From positions 117,863-181,862 of the forward strand of contig CAWJNK010000015.1 in NCBI GenBank assembly GCA_963844205.1: a stretch of DNA of 64,000 bases, written 5' to 3'. The position numbers were made by a program, and so were the translations under genes. How positions within the stretch are numbered: position 1 is the first letter of the stretch; every line of letters starts with the position of its first letter. This DNA comes from DASSUW01 sp963844205. GTDB lineage: Bacteria; Actinomycetota; Thermoleophilia; Solirubrobacterales; Solirubrobacteraceae. The notes below the pieces were generated by a model. That model was not told the DNA's origin and searched no databases. It worked only from the letters and a program-made list of their open reading frames with translations. Of this stretch, positions 50,149 through 58,243 are shown piece by piece.

Positions 50149-52245
50149 ATGGGGATCACACCCAGATGGGCGTGCGTGCTGGCCACGGCCGGCGCGCTGC
50201 TGTTCCTACCGACGGTCGCGGCCGCTCAGAGCGGGCCGCCACCGGATACGGAGTTCGAGAAGGTCACGCTCAACGACCGTCCGGGAGAGCCGATGGACCT
50301 CGCCGTGCTGCCGGACGGGCGCGTGCTCCACGCGACGCGGAAGGGGCAGCTGTGGCTGCATGATCCCAGCACCGGGATCAACAAGCTCGCGGCGACGTTC
50401 AACGTCTACCAGCACGACGAGGAGGGCCTACAGAACGTCGCGCTCGACCCGAGCTTCATGCAGAACCGCTGGGTCTACATCTACTACTCGCCGCCGCTCA
50501 ACACGCCGCTCGACGACCCGGTGACGCCGGTCAACGAGGGCGACGCGCCGTTCTTCGGCACCCAGGCGGACTGGGCTCGCTACCGCGGGCTGATCCGTCT
50601 CTCGCGGTTCAAGTGGCGCGGCGAGCGGCTCGACATGGGCTCAGAGCAGCAGATCATCGACGTGCCGGTCGATCGCGGGATCTGCTGTCACGTGGGCGGC
50701 GACATCGAATTCGACAGCCAGGGGAACCTGTACCTGTCGACCGGCGACGACACCAACCCGTTCCAGTCGGACGGATACACGCCGATCGACGAGCGCCCCG
50801 ACCGCAACCCCGCGTTCGATGCCCAGCGCACGTCGGCGAACACGAACGACCTGCGCGGCAAGATCCTGCGCATCCGCGTCGGGTCGAGCGGCGGGTACGC
50901 GATTCCCGCCGGGAACATGTTCCCGGCCACGTCGCGGACACGACCCGAGATCTATGCGATGGGATTCCGCAACCCGTTCCGGATCGAGATCGACCCGGAG
51001 ACCGACGCGGTCTACGTCGGCGACTACTCGCCGGACGCGCGCAACGCGAACCCGTTGCGGGGTCCATCCGGCCAAGGCAAGTGGGTGAACCTGCGCGGAC
51101 CGGCCAACTTCGGCTGGCCGTACTGCGCCACCGCCCAGCTGCCGTACGTCGACTACGACTTCGCGACCGGGCTCTCGGGCGCGACCTTCAACTGCGCCAG
51201 TCCGGTCAACGAGTCGCCGCACAACACCGGCTTGCGCGAGCTTCCGGCCGTGAGGCAGCCCGAGGTCTGGTACTCGTACGGGCTCTCGGCGGAGTTCCCG
51301 CAGCTCGGGACGGGCGGGATCGGCCCGATGGGCGGTCCGGCGTACGACTTCGACGCCAGGAGGGCGGAGGACAACCCCACGGCGTGGCCCGCCTACTACG
51401 ACGGCGTGCCGCTGTTCTACGAGTGGACGCGCGACTACATCAAGGAGTTCCGGCTCGGCGCCTCGGGCAACGTCACCGCGATCAACCCGGTGCTCCCGAC
51501 GGTCGGTCCAGCTCGCGGTGATCAGGCGACGCTCGACAACGGGATGGACCTCGAGTTCGGCCGGAACGGCTCGCTCTACACGCTCGAGTACGGCGACGGC
51601 TTCTTCAGCGAGAACCCCGACGCGGCGCTGGCTCGGATCGACTACATCGGCCCGGGCGGCAACCACGCGCCACGCGTGAGGGTGTCGGCGAACCCGAGCC
51701 GGGGCCTGGCGCCGCTCACCGTCCAGTTCTCGAGCGCTGGCACGACCGATCCCGACGGGGACCGCCTGCGGTACGCGTGGGACTTCACGTCGGACGGGAG
51801 GGTCGACTCCAGGATGCCGAACGCGACGTTCACGTACCGGCAGGACGGGGTCTTCCGCGCCACGCTCAACGTCACCGACGAAGACGGCCGCTCGGCGGCG
51901 GAGTACGTGGACGTCTTCGTCGGCAACCAGCCGCCGGTCGTGGACCTCACGACGACCCCGGCACCGGGCCAGCCGTTCCACTTCGGCGACACGGTCCAGT
52001 TCCAGGTCAGCGTGACCGACGAGGCTGCGGTCGATTGCAACCGCGTCACGGTCACCTACGTCCTCGGCCATGACACGCACGGGCATCCGCTGAGCACCAC
52101 GGCGGGCTGCTCGGGGTCGATCGTGACGTCCGCCAGCGGCCACAACCCGACCACCGACAACATCACCGCGGTGTTCGTCGCCGAGTACACGGATCCGGGC
52201 GGTCTGGAGGGCAGCGACCAGGTCGTCCTGCGCCAGACCGGCTGA
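50149..52245 (+). CDS. secreted PQQ-type glucose/sorbosone dehydrogenase with PKD domain
   Basis: 698 aa from ATG 50149 (GGGGGAGGAG upstream), signal peptide to about 27. The GSDH propeller spans roughly 35-490: P-M-D-L-A-V-L-P-D-G-R, E-E-G-L-Q-N-V-A-L-D-P, H-V-G-G-D-I-E-F, R-G-K-I-L-R-I, F-R-N-P-F-R and W-G-E-like Y-G-D-G-F-F. A PKD domain follows (P-L-T-V-Q-F-S-S-A-G-T-T-D-P-D-G-D), and a final beta domain. It should oxidise a sugar with PQQ in the extracytoplasmic space; co-directional with ThuA, probably in one transcript. Confidence 0.87.
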   Translation: MGITPRWACVLATAGALLFLPTVAAAQSGPPPDTEFEKVTLNDRPGEPMDLAVLPDGRVLHATRKGQLWLHDPSTGINKLAATFNVYQHDEEGLQNVALDPSFMQNRWVYIYYSPPLNTPLDDPVTPVNEGDAPFFGTQADWARYRGLIRLSRFKWRGERLDMGSEQQIIDVPVDRGICCHVGGDIEFDSQGNLYLSTGDDTNPFQSDGYTPIDERPDRNPAFDAQRTSANTNDLRGKILRIRVGSSGGYAIPAGNMFPATSRTRPEIYAMGFRNPFRIEIDPETDAVYVGDYSPDARNANPLRGPSGQGKWVNLRGPANFGWPYCATAQLPYVDYDFATGLSGATFNCASPVNESPHNTGLRELPAVRQPEVWYSYGLSAEFPQLGTGGIGPMGGPAYDFDARRAEDNPTAWPAYYDGVPLFYEWTRDYIKEFRLGASGNVTAINPVLPTVGPARGDQATLDNGMDLEFGRNGSLYTLEYGDGFFSENPDAALARIDYIGPGGNHAPRVRVSANPSRGLAPLTVQFSSAGTTDPDGDRLRYAWDFTSDGRVDSRMPNATFTYRQDGVFRATLNVTDEDGRSAAEYVDVFVGNQPPVVDLTTTPAPGQPFHFGDTVQFQVSVTDEAAVDCNRVTVTYVLGHDTHGHPLSTTAGCSGSIVTSASGHNPTTDNITAVFVAEYTDPGGLEGSDQVVLRQTG

Positions 52246-52254
52246 GCCATCTCG

Positions 52255-52290
52255 TGCAGGCAGCCGTCGCCCCCCTGGCGGCTGCCTGCA
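52255..52290. terminator. Terminator hairpin after the dehydrogenase
   Basis: TGCAGGCAGCCG and CGGCTGCCTGCA form a 12-bp perfect stem with a 12-nt loop, starting 9 nt after the stop at 52245. Confidence 0.65.
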
Positions 52291-52376
52291 CCGCGGCTCA
52301 TCTGAAGACGGCAATCCCGTCGCGCGCCTGCTCCGTATTACCGATGGGTGCCCCCATCGCTCACGGAGAGGTCGTC

Positions 52377-54047
52377 ATGCGCAAGCCGCCGAGGCAGTTG
52401 ATGATCCGCGTCACCGTCGCCGTCGGCATGGCCTTGGTGGGCGCGCTGTCGCCGGCGGTGGCCGCCGGCCAGAATCCGCAGCTCATCCGCGTCGACGGCG
52501 GAGGGTACGACCGGGCCGGCACGATCACCGTCGACGGCGCCGGCAACAGCTACCTCGGCGGCGCCATCGACGAGGGTGACCCCGGCAGCTCGTTCGCGGT
52601 CGTCAAGCTGGGCCCGGACGGAGGGGTGCGCTGGAGGGCGCGGTACGACGGGTCACGCGGCGGCGTCGGCGGCCTGGCCAGAGCGGTCGCCGTCGACGCC
52701 GGCGGCAACGTGTACGCGGCCGGCTTCGTGCACGACGGCGTGATCTTCAACCAGAACTACGACTACCTCGTCGTCAAGTTCGGCCCGGACGGCGCCCAGC
52801 GGTGGGCCTTCCGTTACAACGGTCCGGGCGACAACTCCGACTTCGCGACCCAGGTGGCCGTCGACGCCGGCGGCAACGCGTACGTGACGGGCTTCTCCTA
52901 CGGGCAGGACTACGACTGGGCGACGCTGAAGCTCGGTACGGACGGCTCGCTGCGCTGGGAGCGCCGGCTCACCGGCCCGGGCTACTCCGACGACCGGGCG
53001 GCCGACATGGCGCTGCTCCAGGACGGCAAGCTCGTGGTCGCGGGCGTCACGCAGAACACGGGGGACGGGCTCACCAACGACGCCGAGACGGTGGCCTACG
53101 ACGGGAACGGCGGCGTGGTCTGGCGCGCGCGCTGGACCGACACCGCGATCAGCCACGAGCACGTCGCCGACCTCGACGCCGACGCCTCAGGCCGAGTCGC
53201 CATCACGGGCACGACGGCGGAGAACGCCAGCCCCTACGCCGTGCCGACCCCGATCACGCTGCGGTACGACGGCAGCGGCGCGCTGCTGCAGACGATCCGC
53301 AGCGACGGCGGGTCGTCGGTCGACGTCGAGGCCGCGGGGAGCTTCTATGTCACGGGGACGTTCGTCGCGCCGCCCGCCACCTCGTCCGTGGCCAAGTTCG
53401 CGGCCGACGGCCGGCGCCTCTGGACGACGCCGCTGACGTTCGGCGACTTCGACTTCCTGTCCGCTCCGCTCGTCGCCGCCGACTCCGCCGGCGCGGTGAC
53501 GGTGGCCGGCACGCTGCGCGACACCAGCACCGGCAACGGCGACTACCTGACCATCCGCTACGCGCCGGACGGGAGCGAGCGGTGGCGATACCGGTTCGGC
53601 GGCCAGGCCGATCCCGGCCAGCAGGACGAGGTCGCCGGCCTCGCGGTCGACAGCGACGACGACGCGCTCGTGACGGGCACGTCGTGGAACGGCTACGGCT
53701 CGATCGGCGGCACCGCGAACGACATCGTCACGCTCCGGTTCCCGGCAGGCGCGGCGCCCGCCCTGACCGCGCCCAGCGGGCTGGACGCCACGGCCTTGTC
53801 GGCCAGCCAGATCCGGCTGCGCTGGCAGGACAACGCGGGCACGGAGGACGGCTTCCGGATCGAGCGCTGCGCGGGGACCGGGTGTACGGCCTTCGCCCAG
53901 GTCGCGGTCGTCGGCCACGACGTCACGGGCTACGTCGACGGCGGGCTGGCGCGCAACGCGGCGTACTCGTATCGCGTCCGCGCCTTCAACGCCGGTGGCG
54001 TCTCCGCGTACTCCAACACGGCGAGCGCGAAGACCCGGCGCAAGTGA
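52377..54047 (+). CDS. secreted SBBP-repeat beta-propeller protein with Fn3 domain
   Basis: 556 aa from ATG 52377. Signal peptide to about 32. Residues of about 40-460 contain at least seven SBBP-type blades (V-D-A-G-G-N-V-Y-A-A-G, Y-D-Y-L-V-V-K-F-G-P-D-G, W-A-T-L-K-L-G), a motif of predicted bacterial propellers. A fibronectin type III domain closes the protein (P-S-G-L-D-A-T-A-L-S, Y-S-Y-R-V-R-A-F-N). It ends K-T-R-R-K just at the first copy of a tandem repeat, so the 3' end of the gene is part of that duplication. Ligand unknown. Confidence 0.82.
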   Translation: MRKPPRQLMIRVTVAVGMALVGALSPAVAAGQNPQLIRVDGGGYDRAGTITVDGAGNSYLGGAIDEGDPGSSFAVVKLGPDGGVRWRARYDGSRGGVGGLARAVAVDAGGNVYAAGFVHDGVIFNQNYDYLVVKFGPDGAQRWAFRYNGPGDNSDFATQVAVDAGGNAYVTGFSYGQDYDWATLKLGTDGSLRWERRLTGPGYSDDRAADMALLQDGKLVVAGVTQNTGDGLTNDAETVAYDGNGGVVWRARWTDTAISHEHVADLDADASGRVAITGTTAENASPYAVPTPITLRYDGSGALLQTIRSDGGSSVDVEAAGSFYVTGTFVAPPATSSVAKFAADGRRLWTTPLTFGDFDFLSAPLVAADSAGAVTVAGTLRDTSTGNGDYLTIRYAPDGSERWRYRFGGQADPGQQDEVAGLAVDSDDDALVTGTSWNGYGSIGGTANDIVTLRFPAGAAPALTAPSGLDATALSASQIRLRWQDNAGTEDGFRIERCAGTGCTAFAQVAVVGHDVTGYVDGGLARNAAYSYRVRAFNAGGVSAYSNTASAKTRRK

Positions 54048-54160
54048 CACGCTCGATCCAACGGTCCGGGGTGTGGGGGACCCGGCACAAGTGAAACGCT
54101 CGATCCCACGCGGCGGGGTGTGTGACGACCCGACGCAAGCGACATGCTCGATCCGACGCG
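54032..54160. repeat. 47-48-bp imperfect tandem repeats between propeller and sigma genes
   Basis: Three copies start at 54032, 54079 and 54127. The shared core is about 28 nt (GACCCGGCGCAAGTGACACG then CTCGATCC), followed in copies 1 and 2 by GGGGTGTG. Copy 1 contains the stop of the propeller gene, copy 2 repeats a stop in the same frame relation, and copy 3 falls at the annotated start of the sigma gene. Confidence 0.8.
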
Positions 54161-54742
54161 CAGGAAGCGCCGTATACCCGGGTGTGGTCCCCGTTGTCCG
54201 ACGAGGCGCTCCTCGCCGGCTTCAGAGCGCGTGACCCGGACGCCTCCGCGGCGTTCGTGCGACGGTTCCAGACCCGGGTGTTCGGCCTGGCGTTGACGAT
54301 CGTGCGCGACCGAGCCGAGGCCGAGGAGGCCGCACAGGAGGCGTTCCTGCGAGCGTGGCGACGCGCCGACGCCTACGACCCCCGGCGCGGGGAGGTGGCG
54401 ACCTGGCTGCTGGCGATCGCCCGCAACGTCGCCATCGACCATGTCCGCATGCGCCGGTCGGAGCCGGTCGGCGTCGACGCGACCGTGCTGCTCGGAGACG
54501 CCGCCGATCCGGGGCGGTCGCCGGAGGAGCGCCGGATCGCCGCCGACGACGCGGACCGGCTCTGGGCCGCGATCGAGACCCTTCCCGCGGAACAGCGCCG
54601 GGCACTGCTGCTGGCGGCCTTCCTGGGTCGGACCGCTCGCGACATCGGGGCGCTCGACGGCACGCCGATCGGCACGGTCAAGACCCGGATCCGAGCCGCG
54701 ATGCTCAAGCTCCACGGGCAGCTCGAGGTGCGCGATGACTGA
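54122..54742 (+). CDS. ECF-type RNA polymerase sigma factor
   Basis: 206 aa from GTG 54122. Region 2 is clear (F-V-R-R-F-Q-T-R-V-F-G-L-A, then A-Q-E-A-F-L-R-A-W-R and W-L-L-A-I-A-R-N-V-A-I-D-H-V-R), and region 4 (L-P-A-E-Q-R-R-A-L-L-L-A, T-P-I-G-T-V-K-T-R-I-R). The first 20 residues come from the tandem repeat and have no counterpart in the family; GTG 54182 is a sensible alternative start. The stop overlaps the anti-sigma ATG by 8 nt, the standard arrangement for a co-translated sigma/anti-sigma pair. Confidence 0.9.
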   Translation: MTTRRKRHARSDAQEAPYTRVWSPLSDEALLAGFRARDPDASAAFVRRFQTRVFGLALTIVRDRAEAEEAAQEAFLRAWRRADAYDPRRGEVATWLLAIARNVAIDHVRMRRSEPVGVDATVLLGDAADPGRSPEERRIAADDADRLWAAIETLPAEQRRALLLAAFLGRTARDIGALDGTPIGTVKTRIRAAMLKLHGQLEVRDD

Positions 54743-55442
54743 CGATCGGCGATGCGAGGCGGTGCGCGACGCGATCGCCGAGCTGGCGCTCGGGATCGCT
54801 TCCGGCGAGGAGCGCGCTCGTGTGCTCGAGCACACGAGCGGATGCCCGAGCTGCCGGCGGCTCCTGCGCGACCTCTCGCTCCTGGGCGACGAGCTGCTGC
54901 TGCTGGCGCCCGAGCACGAGCCGCCGGCGGGCTTCGAGCTGCGCGTCCTGGAGCGCCTCGGACGGCCGGAGCGGCCTCGCCGGCCCGGCTGGCCGAGGCT
55001 GCGCGGCAGGCGCGTCGCGGTGCTCGCCGTGGTCGGGGTGGCGCTGGCGTCGGCCGCCGGCGCGGCCACGGGCGTCCTGACCGCCACGCGCGACGAGCGG
55101 CTCCTCGGCCGCCAGCTGCAGGCCGTGCTCTCCCACGCCAACGGCAAGTACCTCGCGGTGAGCGATCTGCGCGACCCGGCCGGTCGCAAGGTCGGGCTCG
55201 TCTTCCACTACGGCGGGCAGCCGTCGTGGATCTTCGCCACGCTCGGTCGACCGCTGCCCGGCGGGCGATACGTCGCCACACTCGTGACGCGCGCGGGGAC
55301 CACGAGCGAGCTCGGAGCGTTCGAGCTCGGCGGCGCCCATCGCAGCTTCGGTGCGACGGCACGAGTGGATCTGACCCAGGTGACGCACCTGCGCCTGCGC
55401 GAGGCGCGCGGCGGGCCCGTCTACATCGCGCGCTTCCAGTAG
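54735..55442 (+). CDS. membrane anti-sigma factor, zinc-binding (ZAS-like)
   Basis: 235 aa. Residues 30-45 have the H-x-x-x-C-x-x-C anti-sigma motif (E-H-T-S-G-C-P-S-C). One membrane helix lies at about 94-112 (V-A-V-L-A-V-V-G-V-A-L-A-S-A-A-G). The outside domain of 120 residues is beta-rich (V-G-L-V-F-H-Y-G-G-Q-P-S-W). It should hold the preceding ECF factor inactive until an external signal. Confidence 0.87.
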   Translation: MTDDRRCEAVRDAIAELALGIASGEERARVLEHTSGCPSCRRLLRDLSLLGDELLLLAPEHEPPAGFELRVLERLGRPERPRRPGWPRLRGRRVAVLAVVGVALASAAGAATGVLTATRDERLLGRQLQAVLSHANGKYLAVSDLRDPAGRKVGLVFHYGGQPSWIFATLGRPLPGGRYVATLVTRAGTTSELGAFELGGAHRSFGATARVDLTQVTHLRLREARGGPVYIARFQ

Positions 55443-55476
55443 CGTCTTGCACGGCAACCGAGGAGGAGGGGGAAGG

Positions 55477-56001
55477 ATGCGCAGGACAGCACTCGTCGCC
55501 GGCATCGCGGCGGCCGCACTCGGGCTCACGGCGGCGACCGCCTCGGCCGTCCCGCCGCAGCACTTCACGGCCACGCCGCCGACCAGGATCGTCCAGGACA
55601 CCGGTCAGGCGTGCGGCTTCCCGGTGCGCTGGACGATCGACCTCACCGTCGAGGGCACGAACTTCTTCGATGCCGAGGGTCGGCTCGTCCGGCAGCAGGC
55701 GCACATCCGCGAGGACAACACGATCACCAACCTCGCGACCGGGCTGACGCTCCGCGAGGGGCCCGACTCCTTCATGCAGACGATCCACTTCAACCCCGAA
55801 ACGGGGGCGATCGAGCAGATCGTGGCCACCGGCCTCGCCGCCAACGTGCAGGACGGGAACCTCAAGGACGTCGGCCGCGTGGCCTGGCTGCCGGGCACCA
55901 ACGAGATCGTGTTCTCGGGCGGCCCGCATCCGGTGCGCGAGGCGATCGAGTTCGGGAACTTCCAGACCGCGCTCGCCGCGTTCTGCGAGGTGCTCGCCTA
56001 G
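55477..56001 (+). CDS. secreted hypothetical protein (174 aa)
   Basis: ATG 55477 with GAGGAGGGGGAAGG upstream. Signal peptide of 25 residues (A-G-I-A-A-A-A-L-G-L-T). The mature part has two cysteines that may pair (A-C-G-F-P-V and A-F-C-E-V), is beta-rich and has no recognised domain. It follows the anti-sigma gene by 34 bp and is closed by a strong terminator, so it is probably part of the ECF operon and a possible target or accessory of that stress response. Confidence 0.8.
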   Translation: MRRTALVAGIAAAALGLTAATASAVPPQHFTATPPTRIVQDTGQACGFPVRWTIDLTVEGTNFFDAEGRLVRQQAHIREDNTITNLATGLTLREGPDSFMQTIHFNPETGAIEQIVATGLAANVQDGNLKDVGRVAWLPGTNEIVFSGGPHPVREAIEFGNFQTALAAFCEVLA

Positions 56002-56017
56002 AAGGGAGATTCCAAGG

Positions 56018-56052
56018 CGCCCGGCTCGGCGCGAAGCCGAGCCGGGCGTTTG
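56018..56052 (+). terminator. Intrinsic terminator
   Basis: CGCCCGGCTCGGC and GCCGAGCCGGGCG form a 13-bp perfect stem with loop GCGAA, followed by TTTGT, 17 nt after the stop at 56001. Confidence 0.85.
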
Positions 56053-56086
56053 TCGAGGGCTCCCGCTGTGGAACACTCGGGTTGCG

Positions 56087-57322
56087 ATGGGCGACATCGC
56101 GCCTGTGGTTCTGGCGCTCCAGCGGATCCCGTTCTTCCGCCATCTCGACGAACGCGAGCTGGAAGGGCTCGCGCGCACCGGTCGTCGTCGTGCCTGCGGC
56201 GCCGGGGAGACGATCTTCCGCGAGGGGGACGAGCCTGACGGCATGTACGTCGTCCTCGCCGGCGCGGTCAAGCTCATCCGCCGCGACGCGGAAGACGGGC
56301 AGGTGCAGGTCGCGAGGTTCGAGGCCGGCGGCTACTTCGGCGAGCCCGCACTGCTCGAGGGCCGCGCGCGCGCCGCCACGGCTGTGGCCGTCGCACCGTG
56401 CGAGCTGGTGGTGATCGAGCGGGCGGAGTTCCTCGCCCGCCTGCAGAACGCCGAGCCCGAGGTCCTCGTTCGTGCGCTGGGGGCGCTGAGCCGGGCAACC
56501 CGCGAGGCGACCGAGCGGATGTGGGAGCAGGAGCTCGCGCGCGAGCGGGTGCGAGCCGAGATGGAGATCGAGCGCCACCGCGCGCTGGTGCAGATGGTGG
56601 CCGGCGTCGCCCATGAGCTCAACACGCCGCTGGGCCTCGCGCACACCGCGGCCGACATGATCGAGAAGCGCTGCCACGCGACCGCGCTGGCGGAGCGGGC
56701 GGACGGCAGCCCGGCGGCTCGGCGGGTGCTGGACGACGTTCTCGAGGCGAGCGGCCTGCTGCGCCGCAACGTGGTGCGCGCGCACGCGCTCGTCGAGACC
56801 TTCAAGCAGGTCTCCGTCCAGCAGCTCTCCGACGCCGTCGAGACCGTCGACGTCGCCCACGTGGTGGCCGACATCGTCTCGCTGTTCGAGCTCAACGCAC
56901 GGGAGGCGCAGCTCACGGTGCGGGTCGAGGATCGCCGCGACCCCGACGCCCGGTCGTGGACCGGCTCGCCGAGCCAGCTCACGCAGGTGCTGCTCAACCT
57001 GCTGACCAACGTCGAGCGCTACGCGTACCCCGACGGCCGCGGCGACGTCGAGATCGCGCTGGCCACCGTACGCTCGGACGGCGCCCGCGCGGTCGAGCTG
57101 ACCGTTCGCGACTTCGGGCGCGGACTGACGCCCGAGCAGCGCGCGCAGATCTTCGAGCCGTTCTTCACCACCGGCCGCGGACGCGGTGGCACGGGGCTCG
57201 GCATGACGATCGTCCACGGCCTCGTCACCTCGGCGCTGGACGGGACGATCGCCGTCGAGTCCGAGCTCGGCCGCGGCACCGCCGTGAAGGTGACTCTGCC
57301 CACAACCCCCGACGGGAGGTAG
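56087..57322 (+). CDS. soluble histidine kinase with N-terminal cNMP-binding domain
   Basis: 411 aa. Residues of about 10-130 are a Crp-type cyclic nucleotide-binding domain (P-F-F-R-H-L-D-E-R-E-L, I-F-R-E-G-D-E-P-D-G-M-Y-V-V, Y-F-G-E-P-A-L-L-E-G). After a coiled linker, H in M-V-A-G-V-A-H-E-L-N-T-P-L-G (about 178) is the phospho-accepting His, then a HATPase domain (N-L-L-T-N-V-E-R-Y-A, G-G-T-G-L-G-M-T). No membrane segment. The phosphate-binding loop G-E-P-A-L-L-E suggests that a nucleotide or a redox cue sets its activity. Its partner is the regulator 3 nt downstream. Confidence 0.9.
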   Translation: MGDIAPVVLALQRIPFFRHLDERELEGLARTGRRRACGAGETIFREGDEPDGMYVVLAGAVKLIRRDAEDGQVQVARFEAGGYFGEPALLEGRARAATAVAVAPCELVVIERAEFLARLQNAEPEVLVRALGALSRATREATERMWEQELARERVRAEMEIERHRALVQMVAGVAHELNTPLGLAHTAADMIEKRCHATALAERADGSPAARRVLDDVLEASGLLRRNVVRAHALVETFKQVSVQQLSDAVETVDVAHVVADIVSLFELNAREAQLTVRVEDRRDPDARSWTGSPSQLTQVLLNLLTNVERYAYPDGRGDVEIALATVRSDGARAVELTVRDFGRGLTPEQRAQIFEPFFTTGRGRGGTGLGMTIVHGLVTSALDGTIAVESELGRGTAVKVTLPTTPDGR

Positions 57323-57325
57323 GCC

Positions 57326-58186
57326 ATGTTCGAGAAGGAGATCCCGGTGCTCGTGGTCGACGACGAGCCGGACGTACTGCAGCTCAGCCAGCTCGCGATG
57401 AAGAGCTTCGAGGTGTTCGGCCTGCCCGTCACGGTCCACACGGCCGAGAGCAAGGCGAAGGCGATCGAGCTGCTCGAGTCGGAGTTCGCGGTCAAGGCGC
57501 AGGTCGGCGCGAAGCTCAACGTTGCGTTCATCGACGTCGTGATGGAGACCGACACCGCGGGCCTGGAGCTGTGCGACTACATCCGCAACACGCTCCGGAA
57601 CAAGTTCGTCCAGATCTACATCCGGACCGGGCAGCCCGGCGTGGCCCCGGAGCGGGAGGTCATCGACCGCTACGACATCAACGGCTACTTCACGAAGGTC
57701 GAGGCGACCGAGGACAAGCTCTACACGCTGACCAAGAGCGGCGTCCGGCAGGCGTACTTCACGGGTCTCTCGCTCGCCCTCGGGCGGAACCTCCAGGCGA
57801 TGATCGCCGCCGCGGACTCGCGCGAGCGGCTGGCCGAGACCCTGCTGCGCTCCTGGGACGCCTGGGACGTCGACTTCCGCATCGGCTATCGGGTCGACGG
57901 CACGACGATGGCCCGGGGGATGGACGACCAGGCCTTCGAGGAGCTCGGCGACCGGCTCGCGGCCGGGTCGGGCGCGCCGATCGGCGACCGCGGGGACACG
58001 TACGTGGTCGACGGGAACCAGCTCATGGTCGAGATCGCGGCCGACGAGGAGACCGCGGCCGTCCGGCACGTGGTCGTGGGATACGCGCCGCCGCCTGAGA
58101 TGCTGATCCCGCTCATCCACAGCTTCGCGCGGTCGTTCGGCGCGCTCTGGAAGAAGGTCGCGGCGCGGGAGGCGGTGCCCGCGTAG
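57326..58186 (+). CDS. response regulator with REC and DUF3369 domains
   Basis: 286 aa. The receiver has V-V-D-D-E-P-D-V near 9-16 and the phosphoacceptor Asp in F-I-D-V-V-M-E-T-D. The next block (I-R-T-G-Q-P-G-V-A-P-E-R-E-V-I-D-R-Y-D-I-N-G-Y) is the mark of DUF3369 regulators, which normally continue into HD-GYP or GGDEF domains. Here a 110-residue C-terminal domain of unknown type replaces them, and c-di-GMP enzymes are supplied by separate genes downstream. Starts 3 nt after the kinase stop, so certainly its partner. Confidence 0.88.
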   Translation: MFEKEIPVLVVDDEPDVLQLSQLAMKSFEVFGLPVTVHTAESKAKAIELLESEFAVKAQVGAKLNVAFIDVVMETDTAGLELCDYIRNTLRNKFVQIYIRTGQPGVAPEREVIDRYDINGYFTKVEATEDKLYTLTKSGVRQAYFTGLSLALGRNLQAMIAAADSRERLAETLLRSWDAWDVDFRIGYRVDGTTMARGMDDQAFEELGDRLAAGSGAPIGDRGDTYVVDGNQLMVEIAADEETAAVRHVVVGYAPPPEMLIPLIHSFARSFGALWKKVAAREAVPA

Positions 58187-58243
58187 CACGGGTGGCGCGC
58201 CAGGTTCTGGCCACGCGGGCCGCGTTCAGTCAGCATCTGCGAC

